Notes: generated from the letters alone by a model not told the origin. A stretch of DNA of 64,000 bases from JACVRW01 sp963734025 (GCA_963734025.1 CAVTFR010000013.1:1-64000), one strand, 5' to 3'. Shown: positions 28,249-37,669, numbered from the stretch's first letter. Numbers and translations are program-made.

Positions 28249-30302
28249 CGCGCTCGCGCTGATACTCGGCGCCGCCCTCGCGGCGGTCTCCTTCGGGGCG
28301 GCCGGCGGAACGGAGCTCGGCAGGACGAGCGATCACCGAGGTCCTGATCCTGCTCCTGGCGGGGGTCGCGCGTGATCTGCGGCCGCCGTGCTGTGGGGCC
28401 GGACCGGGCCTTTGAATGGCGCCACCAGCCTCGTGGCGTTCGCGCTGCTGGCCGTACTGACGTCGCTCTCGGTGCTCTGGTCGGTCGTCCCCGAGCTGAG
28501 CTACGTCGAAGCGGGCCGGACGCTCTCCTACCTCGTCGTGTTCGCCGCCGCGATCGCAGGGGCGAGGCTCGCGCCGCGCGCCGTGCACGGCGTGGCGGGA
28601 GGCGTCCTGCTCGGGGCGATGCTGCCGGTCGCGTACTCGCTCGCGTCTCGGATCTGGCCCGGGTGCGCTCGCCGAGAACGAGCTCTCGAACCGCATCGGC
28701 GCGCCGTTCCAGTACTGGAACGCGGTTGGCACGGTCGCGGCGATCGCGATCCCGCTCGCGCTGTGGCTCGGCTCGCGGCGAACCGGCAGCGTCTGGGGGC
28801 GCGCGCTCGCCTATCCGGCGGTCGGCCTGTGCGTGCTCGCGATCCTGCTGACGCAGTCGCGCGGGGCGCTCGCCGCGGCGCTGATCGTCGCGGCTCTGTG
28901 GCTGGCGATCGTGCCCCTCCGCCTGCGAAGCCTTCCGGTGATCATCGCGCCGGCGCTCGCTGCCTGCGCGGTCGGCGCATGGGCGCTGTCCAAGGACGCC
29001 GTTCTCGAAGAGCCTCCAGCCGCTCTAGGCAAAGGAGGCGGTGGCGGGCGAGTTCGGGCTGCTGGTCGATCCTGATGACGCTGCTGCTGCTCGTCGCTGG
29101 GCTTCGCGATCAACGTCGGGCTGCAGCGCGGGATGGTGTCGATGCGAATGCGTCGGCGGGCGGGCGTCGTCGCGCGTGGCGGTGGCCTGCCTGGTGCCGC
29201 TCGTCGCGTTCACGTCGGTGGCGCTGTCCGGAAACATCGACGACCGCGTCAGCGAGCTCACGAGCGAGACCGAGGTCGCGCCCAACGAGGGCGGCGACCG
29301 CGTCTTCGCCTCCTCGTCGACGCGCGGAAAGTACTGGCGTGAGGCGGGCAGGGTGTTCGACGATCGCCCGGCAGTCGGGGTGGGTGCCGGCGCCTTCGCC
29401 GTCGCGCGGCTGCGCCACCGGACGGACGCCGGGGGTCACCGCGCACGCACACGGGTTCGTCCCGCAGACGCTCGCCGACCTCGGGATCGCGGGGTCGGTG
29501 CTGACGACGCTCCTGCTCGTGGCATGGATCGCGGCCGCGCTGCGGGCGACTGCGCTGCTGCCGCGACGGCTCCCCTTCGGACCAGCTGCGGACGAGCCGG
29601 CGCCCCGCCGCGACTGGAACGGCGATCGCATCGGCCCTGGTGGCTCTGTGCCTTGCGGCGGTCGCCTTCGGCCTGCAGTCGATCGATCGACTGGACCTGG
29701 TTCATCCCCGGGCCTGCCGTGCTCGCGCTCGTGGCGGCCGGCTACGTGGCCGGCCGCGGACCGGCGTCGGCGCTCGCCCGCGGAGGCCGCCCGCGTCCGG
29801 GCGCCCGAGCTCGGCCCGCATCGCGGCGGCGGTCGGCGTCGGGATCGCCGGACTCGCCCTCGCGTGGGCGGTCTGGCAGCCGGAGGCCTCCGACCGCGCC
29901 ACGGGTGACGCGCTGGCTCTCGCCGACCAGGGCCGCTTCCCCGAGGCGATCGCGAAGACGCAGGACGCGGAGGACCTGAATCCGCTGACCCCCGAGCCGC
30001 TGCTCGTCCGTGCCTCGATACAGACCCAGTCGGGTGACGAGGCGGCGGCCCGGGACACCCTCGAGCGAGCCGTGCTCGGCTTCCCCGGGGATCCGCAGAC
30101 CTGGTATCGGCTGGCGGCCTTCCAGCTCGGCACGCTGAACCGGCCCGATGAGGCGCTTCAAACCTGCAGGGCGCCCTCTACCTGGATCCGTTCTGGAACT
30201 CGGCGCGCACGCTCTTCCTCGAGGCGCGCGCTCGCCAGCGTGAGCTCGAGACGCTGCGGGCGCAAGCGCGAGCAGCGCCAAGCAGCGCAACAGCAGCCCT
30301 AG
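28223..30302 (+). CDS. O-antigen ligase/Wzy-like membrane protein with TPR-like tail, frame-broken
   Basis: About 690 residues expected. Multiple helices include LVAFALLAVLTSLSVLWSVV, TLSYLVVFAAAIAGARLA, VGLCVLAILLTQSRGALAAA (the TQSRGA segment is characteristic of O-antigen ligase/Wzy-C proteins), VACLVPLVAFTSVALSGNI and AGSVLTTLLLVAWIAAALRA. RVFDDRPAVGVGAGAFA precedes a loop with HAHGFVPQTLADLG, the usual periplasmic motif region. The C-terminus has two TPR-like repeats, ALADQGRFPEAIAKTQDAED and RLAAFQLGTLNRPDEALQTL. It should polymerise or ligate repeat units outside the membrane. Many shifts. It shares the CTAG stop with the convergent methyltransferase (30,299-30,302). Confidence 0.78.
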
Positions 30303-30850
30303 CGGGTCGCGAGCGCGAAGAGCGTCCGCGAGCGGCGCCGCAGCGACACGAGCTCGAAGCCGAGCTCGTCCGAGCAGCCGCCGCAGCGAGCGCCGCGTGA
30401 ACGCACGCAGGTGCGGTGATAGCGGGTCGGGCGGGCGCATGAGCGGACCGCTGGCGGGCGTCGTCAGCGCGAGCCGGCCGCCCGGGCTCAGCACGCGACG
30501 GATCTCGGACAGAAGGAGCTGGACGTCGCGCACGTGCTCGATCGTCTCTGCGCACAGGACGAGGTCGAAGCGCCGTCCTCGAGCGGCAGCGGAGCGTCCG
30601 GCGAAAGCTCGACGACGCGGGCCTGCGGGAGCCGCCGCCGGGCCCGCTCGAGGGCAACGGTTGACACGTCGGCGAGGGTGAGCAGCCCGGCATCGAGGAG
30701 CGCGCTCAGACGCCCGTCGCCGCAGCCCGAGGTCGAGCGCACGCTCGGCGTGGCCAAGCCCGCGGACGAAGCTCGGCGAGCGGCGGCGGGCGGCGGGCCG
30801 CGTTCCTCCGGCACCAGCTCCCAGAGCTCGTCGTCGTAGCGGCTCGCCAT
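30299..30850 (-). CDS. Class I SAM-dependent methyltransferase, frame-broken
   Basis: The start is MASRYDDELWELVPEER. Corrected segments are ALDLGCGDGRLSALL (motif I), FDLVLCAETIEHVRDVQLLL (motif IV), VLSPGGRLALTTPASGP and DELGFELVSLRRR near the end, with TAG shared in CTAG at 30,299. The intact length would be about 183-190 residues, short for the family but with the whole core present. Shifts lie near 30,770, 30,720, 30,580 and 30,370. It is downstream of a second methyltransferase on the same strand (3 nt gap). Confidence 0.7.
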
Positions 30851-30853
30851 CGC

Positions 30854-31564
30854 TCAGGCGCGCGCGATCAGGAGCAGCGTGTGAGCGAACGGCGCCGCCC
30901 GCCGGCGGGAGCCGAGCGGGTCGAGCCTGTGGATGGTGCGCTGGACGGGCGCCGGCAGGCGCCGCCAGCCGTAAGTCAGGCCGTGGAGCTCCGGAGCGAG
31001 ACCGGCCGCGCCCGCCTCGGACACGAGCACGCGCGGCGAGAGCGGGATGTCGTCCGGCGTCCCGTGCGTCCAGGTCCCGAGCCCGGCGCGGTTGGCCAGC
31101 GAGAGCCCGGCCCCGACCGGATGCCACGAGCCCGGCTCCACAGCCACGAGCGCGCCGCCCGGACGCAGCAGCCGGGCGGCCTCGGAGAAGACCGGCGCCA
31201 GCGGCCCCTGGTACGCGATGTGGTGCAGAACGAGCCGATAGAGGACGACGTCGAAGGAACGGTCCGGGTAGGGCAGCTCGCCCGCGCGCCCCACGCGGCC
31301 CGCGTCGAGCTCGCCGCTCGCCAGCAGCGTCGCGATCATGGCCCCATCGAGGTCGACGCCCGTCATCTGGAAGCCGGGCCGCGGGAACAGATGGCGGCCG
31401 GGGTGCCAGCCGCAGCCAACCGAGAGCACCGCGCCGCCATCGAGGGCGAGGCTGCGGTCGAGGATCTCCCGCTCGCGGCGCATCTCCTGGTCGTAGTGGA
31501 CCTGGAGCGTCTCCGCGTCCGTGAGGCGGTCGAGCAGGTTGTCAGCCCGGTAGGGCTCGCTCAC
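30854..31564 (-). CDS. Class I SAM-dependent methyltransferase
   Basis: Intact, 236 residues. GGAVLSVGCGWHPGRHLFP is motif I, FQMTGVDLDGAM motif II, RSFDVVLYRLVLHHIAYQGP motif IV, and LLRPGGALVAVEPGSWHPVG motif V/VI. The GTG at 31564 overlaps the WbaP-type gene's stop (GTGA), indicating co-translation. Downstream of the priming transferase it may methylate the first sugar or the lipid-linked unit; the substrate is not known. The C-terminus LDPLGSRRRAAPFAHTLLLI may lie against the membrane. Confidence 0.85.
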   Translation of the reverse strand: MSEPYRADNLLDRLTDAETLQVHYDQEMRREREILDRSLALDGGAVLSVGCGWHPGRHLFPRPGFQMTGVDLDGAMIATLLASGELDAGRVGRAGELPYPDRSFDVVLYRLVLHHIAYQGPLAPVFSEAARLLRPGGALVAVEPGSWHPVGAGLSLANRAGLGTWTHGTPDDIPLSPRVLVSEAGAAGLAPELHGLTYGWRRLPAPVQRTIHRLDPLGSRRRAAPFAHTLLLIARA

Positions 31565-33049
31565 CACGCCCCCCGCGCCCTGATGACCGCGGGGATCGTC
31601 TTGAGCAGGATGGTCAGGTCGAGGAAGACCGACCAGCGCTCGAGGTAGAGGAAGTCGAGCCGTACGAGCTCGTCGAAGTCGAGCTCGGAGCGCCCGGACA
31701 CCTGCCACAGCCCGGTCATTCCCGGCAGCACCAGGTAGCGCTTGCGATGCCAGGCCTCGAGGCGGTCGTAGTCGCGCTGCGGCAGCGGGCGCGGGCCGAC
31801 GAGCGACATCTCGCCGCGCAGTACGTTGAAGAGCTGGGGCAGCTCGTCGAGCGACCAGCGCCGCAGGAAGCGCCCGACCCGGGTTACGCGGGGATCGCGG
31901 CGGATCTTGAAGATGGCGCCGCTCAGCTCGTTGCTGGTCTCGAGGTCGTCCTGGAGCCGCTCGGCGCCGCTCACCATCGTCCGGAATTTCATGCAGGCAA
32001 AGGGCCGGCCCCCGATGCCCGGTCGCATCGAGCGGTAGAGCACCGGGCCGCGCGACGTCAACTTGATCGCGAGCGCCGCCATGCCCATGAACCGGCGACA
32101 GCACCAACAGCAGCAGTCCCGCGCCGATCAGGTCGAAGGTCCGCTTGACGGCGAAGTCGACCCCGTCGAAGACCGGCGGCTTCAGCTCGAAGAGCGGCAG
32201 CGCCTGACCCGGCACGAACTCGACCCGGTCCATCAGGATCTCCATCGTCGACGGCGCGACGCGCACGCGCACGCCGTGATCGTGGCAGCGGTCGACGAGC
32301 TCGACCGCCTCCTCCTGCGGGAAGTCGGCGTCCGCAATCAGGACCTCGTCGATGGAGTCGAAGTGGCGCTCGAGCTGCTCGAGCGAGCGGAAGTCGCGCA
32401 GGCCGTCCATCAGCGCCACCGGGCTGCGGGCGACGAAGCCGTACGGCTCGATCTCACGGCTGTCGCGCAACGCGTGCGAGACCGCCTGGATGTTCGACCC
32501 CGAGCCGATGAGCACCGCGCGGCGCCTGTAGCCGGCGGCGCGCAGCACCGCTCCGCTCGCGTTTTCAAACAGCCAGCGGAACGACGACACGTAGATCAGC
32601 GCGAAGAAGAGCGAGCCGTAGAAGACGTAGTAGGACTGGAAGCTCTCGCCCTCGATCGTCGCGAAGATGAGCACTACGAGCGTCACCTGGAAGAGAGAGG
32701 CGATGACCCTCGCGGACCCCGGCCGTTGTGCGCGCTCGCGATAGAGCCCGGAGCGTGCGAACAAAAGCAGCATCACCAGCGCGCCGAGCGGGAAGTACTC
32801 CTTGGCCTGCCCCCACATCTGGCCCACCTGATCGGGTGAGCTGATCGCCGCCTTGACGAGCAGCGCCGTGTAGATCGCGAGGAACAGGCCGGCGAGGTCC
32901 AGAGCGCTGAGCGTCACGACGCGTGCCAGCGCCCGCACCGTGTCGAAGCGCAGGACGCCGCTGAGCACCGGGCGGCCCGCCCGCACATCGCGTTCGGGCA
33001 GCGTGACGGGCTCGACTTCGCGCAACTCTTTGATCAGCCCGTTTGGCAT
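31561..33049 (-). CDS. Polyprenyl glycosylphosphotransferase (WbaP/WcaJ-like), one frameshift
   Basis: About 495 residues. The N-terminal half has four to five helices (DLAGLFLAIYTALLVKAAI, FPLGALVMLLLFARSGLY, FQVTLVVLIFATIEGESF, YGSLFFALIYVSSFRWLF) and a CoA-binding-like Rossmann domain (AVLIGSGSNIQAVSHALRDS). The C-terminal catalytic domain starts AVKRTFDLIGAGLLLLVLSP, then KLTSRGPVLYRSMRPG, FACMKFRTMV, RRWSLDELPQLFNVLRGEMS, VGPRPL and KRYLVLPGMTGLWQVSGRSE, the bacterial sugar transferase core. It loads the first sugar-1-phosphate onto undecaprenyl phosphate. The frame changes near 32,090. Confidence 0.9.
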
Positions 33050-33124
33050 CAGCTAGTCCGGTCGGAGCCTGAAAAGTAAACAGACCGGCGCGGCCAATGT
33101 AGCGGCACAGCGGCCGCAACGAGC

Positions 33125-33154
33125 GGAGGCCGCCCGCTTGCGCGGACGGCCTCC
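33125..33154 (-). terminator. Stem-loop between two minus-strand genes
   Basis: GGAGGCCG (33125-33132) pairs with CGGCCTCC (33147-33154), and the inner CCGC pairs with GCGG, leaving a small loop. It lies between the end of the calcium-binding remnant (33196) and the start of the WbaP-type gene (33049). There is no T-tract, so termination efficiency is uncertain. Confidence 0.45.
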
Positions 33155-33195
33155 TGGTTCCTGCGGTGTGTTGGGGGACTTGCCCGCGGGAACGT

Positions 33196-33837
33196 CTAGG
33201 GCGTCAGCCGGAGGCTCGAGTTCGTCCTCCAGCCGTTGCGAGCTGCGTCCTTTGCGTCGACGCGCAGCTGCACCTTCAGGCCCTTCTTCGGGGCATTCGC
33301 CAGCAGGCGGAGGCCACGCTTGTTGAGCTTGAGACGCACCGTCTTCGACTTCTTCTTGCCCATCGCGAACGTCGTCTTCGCGAGGGTCTTGCCCTTGTGC
33401 CGCAGCGAGACCAGCCCGTTGCAGCGCTTGGTCGCCACGCAGTGGAGCGTCAGCGTCGCGGCGCCGCCGGAGACGTTGGCGGTCTTGGCGCCGACCTTCA
33501 CCTTGAGCGCGCCGCCCAGGACGATCTCGCAGCCGCGGACCGTGTCGCGCCGGTCGACGAGCGCGAGGTCGAAGCCGGAGTCGCACTCGATGCTGTCCGC
33601 AGCGCGGTCGAAGGAACGGATCAGGTCACCGCCCTTGCCGCCGGAGAGGGCGTCCTCGCCGTCGGTTCCCTTGATGTCGTCCTTGCCGTCGTCACCGTTG
33701 AACGTCGAGTCGATCAGGCCTGCGAGCCCCTTCGAGCCCTTGATCTCGTCGTTGCCGGCGGCGCCGTTGACGACCAGGTTCTCGCTGGTGCCGATGTCGA
33801 TGTTGAACGGCGCGGGGTCCACCCGGTCGAACTGGAC
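33196..33837 (-). pseudogene. RTX-like calcium-binding protein, 5'-truncated
   Basis: Only the C-terminal part of a longer secreted protein appears to remain. FNIDIGTSENLVVNGAAGND, GSKGLAGLIDSTFNGDDGKD and TDGEDALSGGKGGD are hemolysin-type Gly/Asp repeats. DSIECDSGFDLALVDRRDTV and a basic beta-rich end (GKTLAKTTFAMGKKKSKTVR) follow. There is no signal peptide, and the frame runs upstream into the opposite-strand nuclease-like gene. The only starts are a GTG at about 33,825 or an ATG at 33,918 that would overlap that gene. Coding similarity breaks off near 33,840, suggesting a recombination junction there. Confidence 0.6.
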
Positions 33838-33860
33838 GCGGCCGGGGGTCGCCGGCGGGC

Positions 33861-33877
33861 TAACGTGCCGCGACCAG
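33861..33877 (+). promoter_or_regulatory. Possible leaderless -10 (TAACGT) for the nuclease-like gene
   Basis: TAACGT (33861-33866) lies 11 nt before the ATG at 33878. No -35 was identified. Confidence 0.3.
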
Positions 33878-34828
33878 ATGGCCAAGGCGATCCGCAAGAC
33901 CTTCGAGGGCTTCTCCATCGGGTTCGCCCTGCTCGGGCGCCGCGGCGACGGCCGCGGCACGCCCGGCCAGCAGATCTACGACGGCGACACCGCGAACGTC
34001 GAGGCCGACGGCAACCTGGGCGTGCGCCTGCTGGGCGTGGACGCGCCTGAGCGGGCCCTGACGCTCCCCGAGGTCGCCACCGAGGCCGTCGACCAGCGGC
34101 CCGGCGGGCCCTTCGTCCCGCTGACCGACGAGCGCTGGGAGAGCTTCCTCAGCGACCCGTTCGCGAGCGGCGAGCTGCGCCTCCGGCGTGAGCTGCGCGA
34201 GCACCTCGAGGAGCGGGTCGGTCCCGGCTGCGCCGCCAACCAAGCGCGCTTTGCCGAGGAAGCGAAGCTGGCGTTCCGCGGCGAGGTCGAGCGCGACCTC
34301 GAGGAGGTCGGCGCCACGCGCGAGGACTTCCGCTTCTTCATGGCCTTCGCGAGCGAGGTGATCGACGGCTACGGGCGGCTCCTCTGCTACCTCAACCGCG
34401 ACCAGCCGCGGCCGCCGCGGCCGCCCTCATACAACGAGCGGCTGCTGGTGGCGGGCCAGGTGCTCCCCTACTTCATCTGGCCCAACGTCGATCCCTTCCG
34501 CCTGCAGCCGTCGCTCGTCGAGGCCGTCCCGCGACCCGGCGCCGCCCCGCCGCTGGCGGATGAGCGGGCGTCCGTCGCGGAAGCGCGCTCCCAGAGCCTC
34601 GGCCTCTGGGGCGGCGACGAGCCGCTGCGCCTGTTCCCGTTCGAGCTGCGCTTCCTCGCGCGGCTCTCGCCGCCCGAGCGCTGGGTGATCGACGTGGCCG
34701 CCCGCGACGACCGCCTGCTGGCGCCGCAGCTGTACACGCGCATCGACCGCCCGGAGGACCGGCTGTTCGTGGGCGCCGAGTTCGTGCCGTTGTTCGAGTC
34801 GCGCGGCTGGCGGCCCGTGCGCTCGTAG
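33878..34828 (+). CDS. Thermonuclease (SNase)-like protein
   Basis: Intact, 316 residues. The N-terminal segment IYDGDTANVEADGNLGVRLLG, followed directly by VDAPE, matches the SNase start where Asp and Arg coordinate calcium and phosphate. About 90 residues of charged, helical sequence (LRLRRELREHLEERVG) interrupt the fold before FMAFASEVIDGYGRLLCYLN, which aligns with the second half. YNERLLVAGQVLPYFIWPNV follows. SNase itself is about 150 residues, so this is a long form. No signal peptide is apparent, so a cytoplasmic role is inferred. The start abuts the truncated calcium-binding remnant on the other strand. Confidence 0.7.
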   Translation: MAKAIRKTFEGFSIGFALLGRRGDGRGTPGQQIYDGDTANVEADGNLGVRLLGVDAPERALTLPEVATEAVDQRPGGPFVPLTDERWESFLSDPFASGELRLRRELREHLEERVGPGCAANQARFAEEAKLAFRGEVERDLEEVGATREDFRFFMAFASEVIDGYGRLLCYLNRDQPRPPRPPSYNERLLVAGQVLPYFIWPNVDPFRLQPSLVEAVPRPGAAPPLADERASVAEARSQSLGLWGGDEPLRLFPFELRFLARLSPPERWVIDVAARDDRLLAPQLYTRIDRPEDRLFVGAEFVPLFESRGWRPVRS

Positions 34829-34900
34829 GAAAAGCTCGCAACGAGCGAGGTTCCCTGTACCCGCCGGGGGCGAGGAGTAGCACCATCCGAGCTGAGCGTC

Positions 34901-36250
34901 GTGCAGATGCAGAAGCAAAGGATGCGGCCCGCACGGGGCGAGATCGACGAGGCTGCCCTCGGCCTCGCGAGCCGGCACGGCGCCCAGATCCTCGCCACCG
35001 CGCGCCGCTACGCGGCGACGCCCGAGGACGCCGAGGACGCCTACCAGCGCGGGCTCGAGATCCTGCTCACGAAGGCGCCCACCACACGCGAGGAAGAGCT
35101 CATCCCATGGCTGAAGACAGTCGTGAAGCACGAGGCCTTCGCCCTGCGCCGCCAGCGCGACCGCCACTCCCCGGTCACCGATGACGGGCACCTGAGCGAC
35201 CGGCCGACGCCGTCGGCGATCACGCACGATCAGGCCGAGCGGCTCGAGAAGCTGAGCCAGGGCGCCGAGGCGCTCCGCAGGCTGAAGCCGCACGAGATCC
35301 GCGCGCTCGTGCTGAAGGCGGAGGGCTACTCGTATCGCGAGATCTGCGAGCTGACCGGCTGGTCGTACACGAAGGTGAACCGCCTCTTGACCGAGGGCCG
35401 GCGGGCGTTCCTGCGCCGCGTCGCGGCGATTCAGGGCGGCGGCGAGTGCGAGCGGCTCGCGCCGCTGCTGTCGGCGCTTGCGGACGGCGAGGCGAGCGCC
35501 GAGCAGCTCTCCGTGCTGCGACCGCACATGCGCACCTGCCTCGCGTGCCGGGCGGCGCTCAAGGAGTTCCGCGCGGTGCCGGCGAAGGTCGCCGGGCTGC
35601 TGCCCTCGGCGGGAGCGGCGAACGGCGACGGGCGCGTGCGCGGCTTCATCGAATCGGCGGTCGCGAACGTGCAGGACCGGTTGCAGGCGGCGTTCGGCGG
35701 CGCCCAGCAGAAGGCCGACTCCGCGCTCGGCGCCGTGCAGCACAAGACCGCGGCGCTCAGCGAGCGCGCGCACGCCGCCACCGAGCTCGCGGTGGGCCAG
35801 AAGCTCGCCGCCGTGGCGGCCTCGGCCGCCGCCCTCGCCGGTGGCGGCACCGCGGTCGATCACTTCGCGAACCACGGCAGCGCCCGTCCCGCCCAGGCGG
35901 AGCAGCAGCAGGTGGACGCCGCGCCTGTCAAGGAGGAGGCGGTCGTGGAGACGTCACCCGGGCCGGTCGCCGACCCGGCACCCGCTCCTCCCGAGTCACA
36001 GCCGGTGGCCGCGCCGCAGGAACCTGCCGCCGCTCAGCCGCAGCCCGCGCCCGACCCGCCGCCACCGCCGCCACCCGATCCGGCCAACGAGTTCGCCCCG
36101 GGAGGTCCCGCCGCGTCCGCGCCGGCCCCCGCCGCTGCGCCCGCGGCTCCGGCAGCGCCTCCTGCGCCGGCCGCCCCGGCGGGCGGCGGCTCCAACTCCG
36201 CCGGCGCGGGCGGCGGGGGAGGTGACGCCGCTCGCGAGTTCGCCCCCTAG
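34901..36250 (+). CDS. ECF sigma factor with fused zinc finger, hydrophobic segment and Pro/Ala-rich tail
   Basis: About 449 residues from the GTG at 34901; in-frame ATGs at 34907 and 34922 are alternatives. Region 2 is ATARRYAATPEDAEDAYQRG and region 4 GYSYREICELTGWSYTKVNR, as in ECF sigma factors. A zf-HC2-like knuckle, PHMRTCLACRAALKEFR (H209, C213, C216), follows; this is normally found in separate anti-sigma factors. Residues about 303-322 (KLAAVAASAAALAGGGTAV) are weakly hydrophobic and could cross the membrane, and the last 120 residues are rich in Pro and Ala. So sigma and anti-sigma-like parts are in one chain. Its stop shares CTAG with the convergent LPRTG protein gene. Confidence 0.85.
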   Translation: MQMQKQRMRPARGEIDEAALGLASRHGAQILATARRYAATPEDAEDAYQRGLEILLTKAPTTREEELIPWLKTVVKHEAFALRRQRDRHSPVTDDGHLSDRPTPSAITHDQAERLEKLSQGAEALRRLKPHEIRALVLKAEGYSYREICELTGWSYTKVNRLLTEGRRAFLRRVAAIQGGGECERLAPLLSALADGEASAEQLSVLRPHMRTCLACRAALKEFRAVPAKVAGLLPSAGAANGDGRVRGFIESAVANVQDRLQAAFGGAQQKADSALGAVQHKTAALSERAHAATELAVGQKLAAVAASAAALAGGGTAVDHFANHGSARPAQAEQQQVDAAPVKEEAVVETSPGPVADPAPAPPESQPVAAPQEPAAAQPQPAPDPPPPPPPDPANEFAPGGPAASAPAPAAAPAAPAAPPAPAAPAGGGSNSAGAGGGGGDAAREFAP

Positions 36251-36729
36251 TGGACGTCTGCCATGCGGCGCGCCGTCGGCGTGCTCGGCTCGACCTGCGG
36301 CCCGAGCTCGGCCCGGCGCCGCTCCTCCTCGAGCCCGGCGGCGCGCAGCTCCTCCAGCGATTCGCGCAGCCTGGTCCTCGGAGTCACGTAGCGCCGCACC
36401 GCCGCCTTGAGGCGCGTGACGACGCGCAGGCGAATGCCGAGCAGCAGCAGGGCGGCGCCGATCAGCGCGATCCAGCCGGCGCCCAGACCCGTGCGCGGCA
36501 GCAGGCCACCGCCGCCCGCGGGAGCTTCGCCGCCGGGTGCGCCCGGAGTGGTGGGCCCGTTGGGCTCGGTCGGGGTGCCCGGCTGCGGCTCACCGCCCGG
36601 CTCCGGCGGCGGCTGCGTGGCCTGGGCGTAGTAGTCCGCCCCCTGCGCGCCGGCCACGGGCGGCAAAACGGCGGCCACGCCGACGATCATGAGCACGAGC
36701 GAGAGGGCGAAGAGGCGTCGAAGGAGCAT
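36247..36729 (-). CDS. LPRTG-motif membrane/surface protein
   Basis: 160 residues. It has a signal peptide (LFALSLVLMIVGVAAVLPPV), then a Pro/Gly-rich stalk (QPPPEPGGEPQPGTPTEP), LLPRTG, a hydrophobic stretch (AGWIALIGAALLLLGIRL) and a positively charged segment. LPxTG plus helix plus charge is the sortase sorting-signal layout, but about 60 further residues (REFLE-like helix LRESLEELRAAGLEEERRRA) follow, so it may instead stay as a membrane protein with a cytoplasmic coiled tail. Stop codons of this gene and the ECF sigma gene share CTAG. A functional link between the two is possible but unproven. Confidence 0.7.
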   Translation of the reverse strand: MLLRRLFALSLVLMIVGVAAVLPPVAGAQGADYYAQATQPPPEPGGEPQPGTPTEPNGPTTPGAPGGEAPAGGGGLLPRTGLGAGWIALIGAALLLLGIRLRVVTRLKAAVRRYVTPRTRLRESLEELRAAGLEEERRRAELGPQVEPSTPTARRMADVH

Positions 36730-36840
36730 CGCCGAGCGCTTTTCGCGCGAGCTCGCGGCGTCCTTCCCGGTGCACGGGATCCTGCGACGCCGAGGCCCGG
36801 GACCATGTAACGACAGAGCGGGTCCCAGGGACCACGGCCA

Positions 36841-37669
36841 ATGAGCGCGATTGCCTCGAGATCGATCACGGTCGACGGCCTGACGGTCGCATACACGGAC
36901 GTGGGCGAGGGCCCCGCGATCGTGCTGCTGCACGGCTGGCCGACGTCCTCCTTCCTCTGGCGCGAGATCGCCCCGGCGCTGGCCGCGGCGGGCCACCGCG
37001 TGGTGGCGCCGGACCTTCCCGGCTTCGGCGCCTCGAGCAAGCCCCCGGACATCCGATACTCGTTCGAGCTCTTCGAGCGGGCGCTGGACGCGCTCATGAA
37101 GGAGCTCGGCGTCGAGGAGACGGGCCTCGTGGTGCACGACCTGGGCGGGCCGATCGGCGTCCATTGGGCGCTCGGTCGTCGCGACACGGTCTCGCGGCTC
37201 GCCCTGCTCAACACGCTGCTCTATCCGGAGTTCTCGCCCTCGGTGATCGAGTTCGTGACCATCCTGATGGACCCCGACCGGCGCGCCGAGCTGACCTCGC
37301 CCGAGGGCCTAACCGAGCTGATGAACCTCGGGGTGAGCGATCCCGAGCAGCTGTCGGCCGAGGCCCTCGCCGGCGTCCTCGCCCCGTTCCAGGCGAGACG
37401 ACGACCGTGAGGCCCTCGCCGGCGCGGGAATCGGCCTCTCGGTGGAGGGCTTCACCGAGATAGCGGAGGGCCTGCCGCGGCTCGACATTCCGGTCCTGTG
37501 CCTTTACGGCGACGCCGACCGACCGTTGCCGGACGTCGCCGAGACGTTCGCGCGCGTGCAGCGCGACGTGCCCCACGCCGAGGTCGAGGTGCTGCCGGGC
37601 GTCGGGCACTTCCTCCAGGAGGAGGTGCCGGCAGTGGTGAGTGAGCGGCTCGCGCGCTTCTTCAGCTAG
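36841..37669 (+). CDS. Alpha/beta hydrolase (haloalkane dehalogenase/epoxide hydrolase-like), one frameshift
   Basis: About 275 residues. VDGLTVAYTDVGEGPAIVLL and HGWPTSSFLWREIAPAL give the oxyanion HGxP region. LVVHDLGGPIGVHWAL has an Asp at the nucleophile elbow, as in haloalkane dehalogenases and epoxide hydrolases rather than Ser esterases. After a shift near 37,400 come VLCLYGDADRPLPD (acid) and LPGVGHFLQEEVPA (catalytic His). The natural substrate is unknown. It diverges from the LPRTG gene and overlaps the convergent molybdopterin synthase gene by 8 nt. Confidence 0.82.

Noticed and set aside
34836..34848. GCTCG-CAA-CGAGC hairpin after the nuclease-like gene
   Set aside because: Stem of only 5 bp without a T-tract; common by chance at this base composition.
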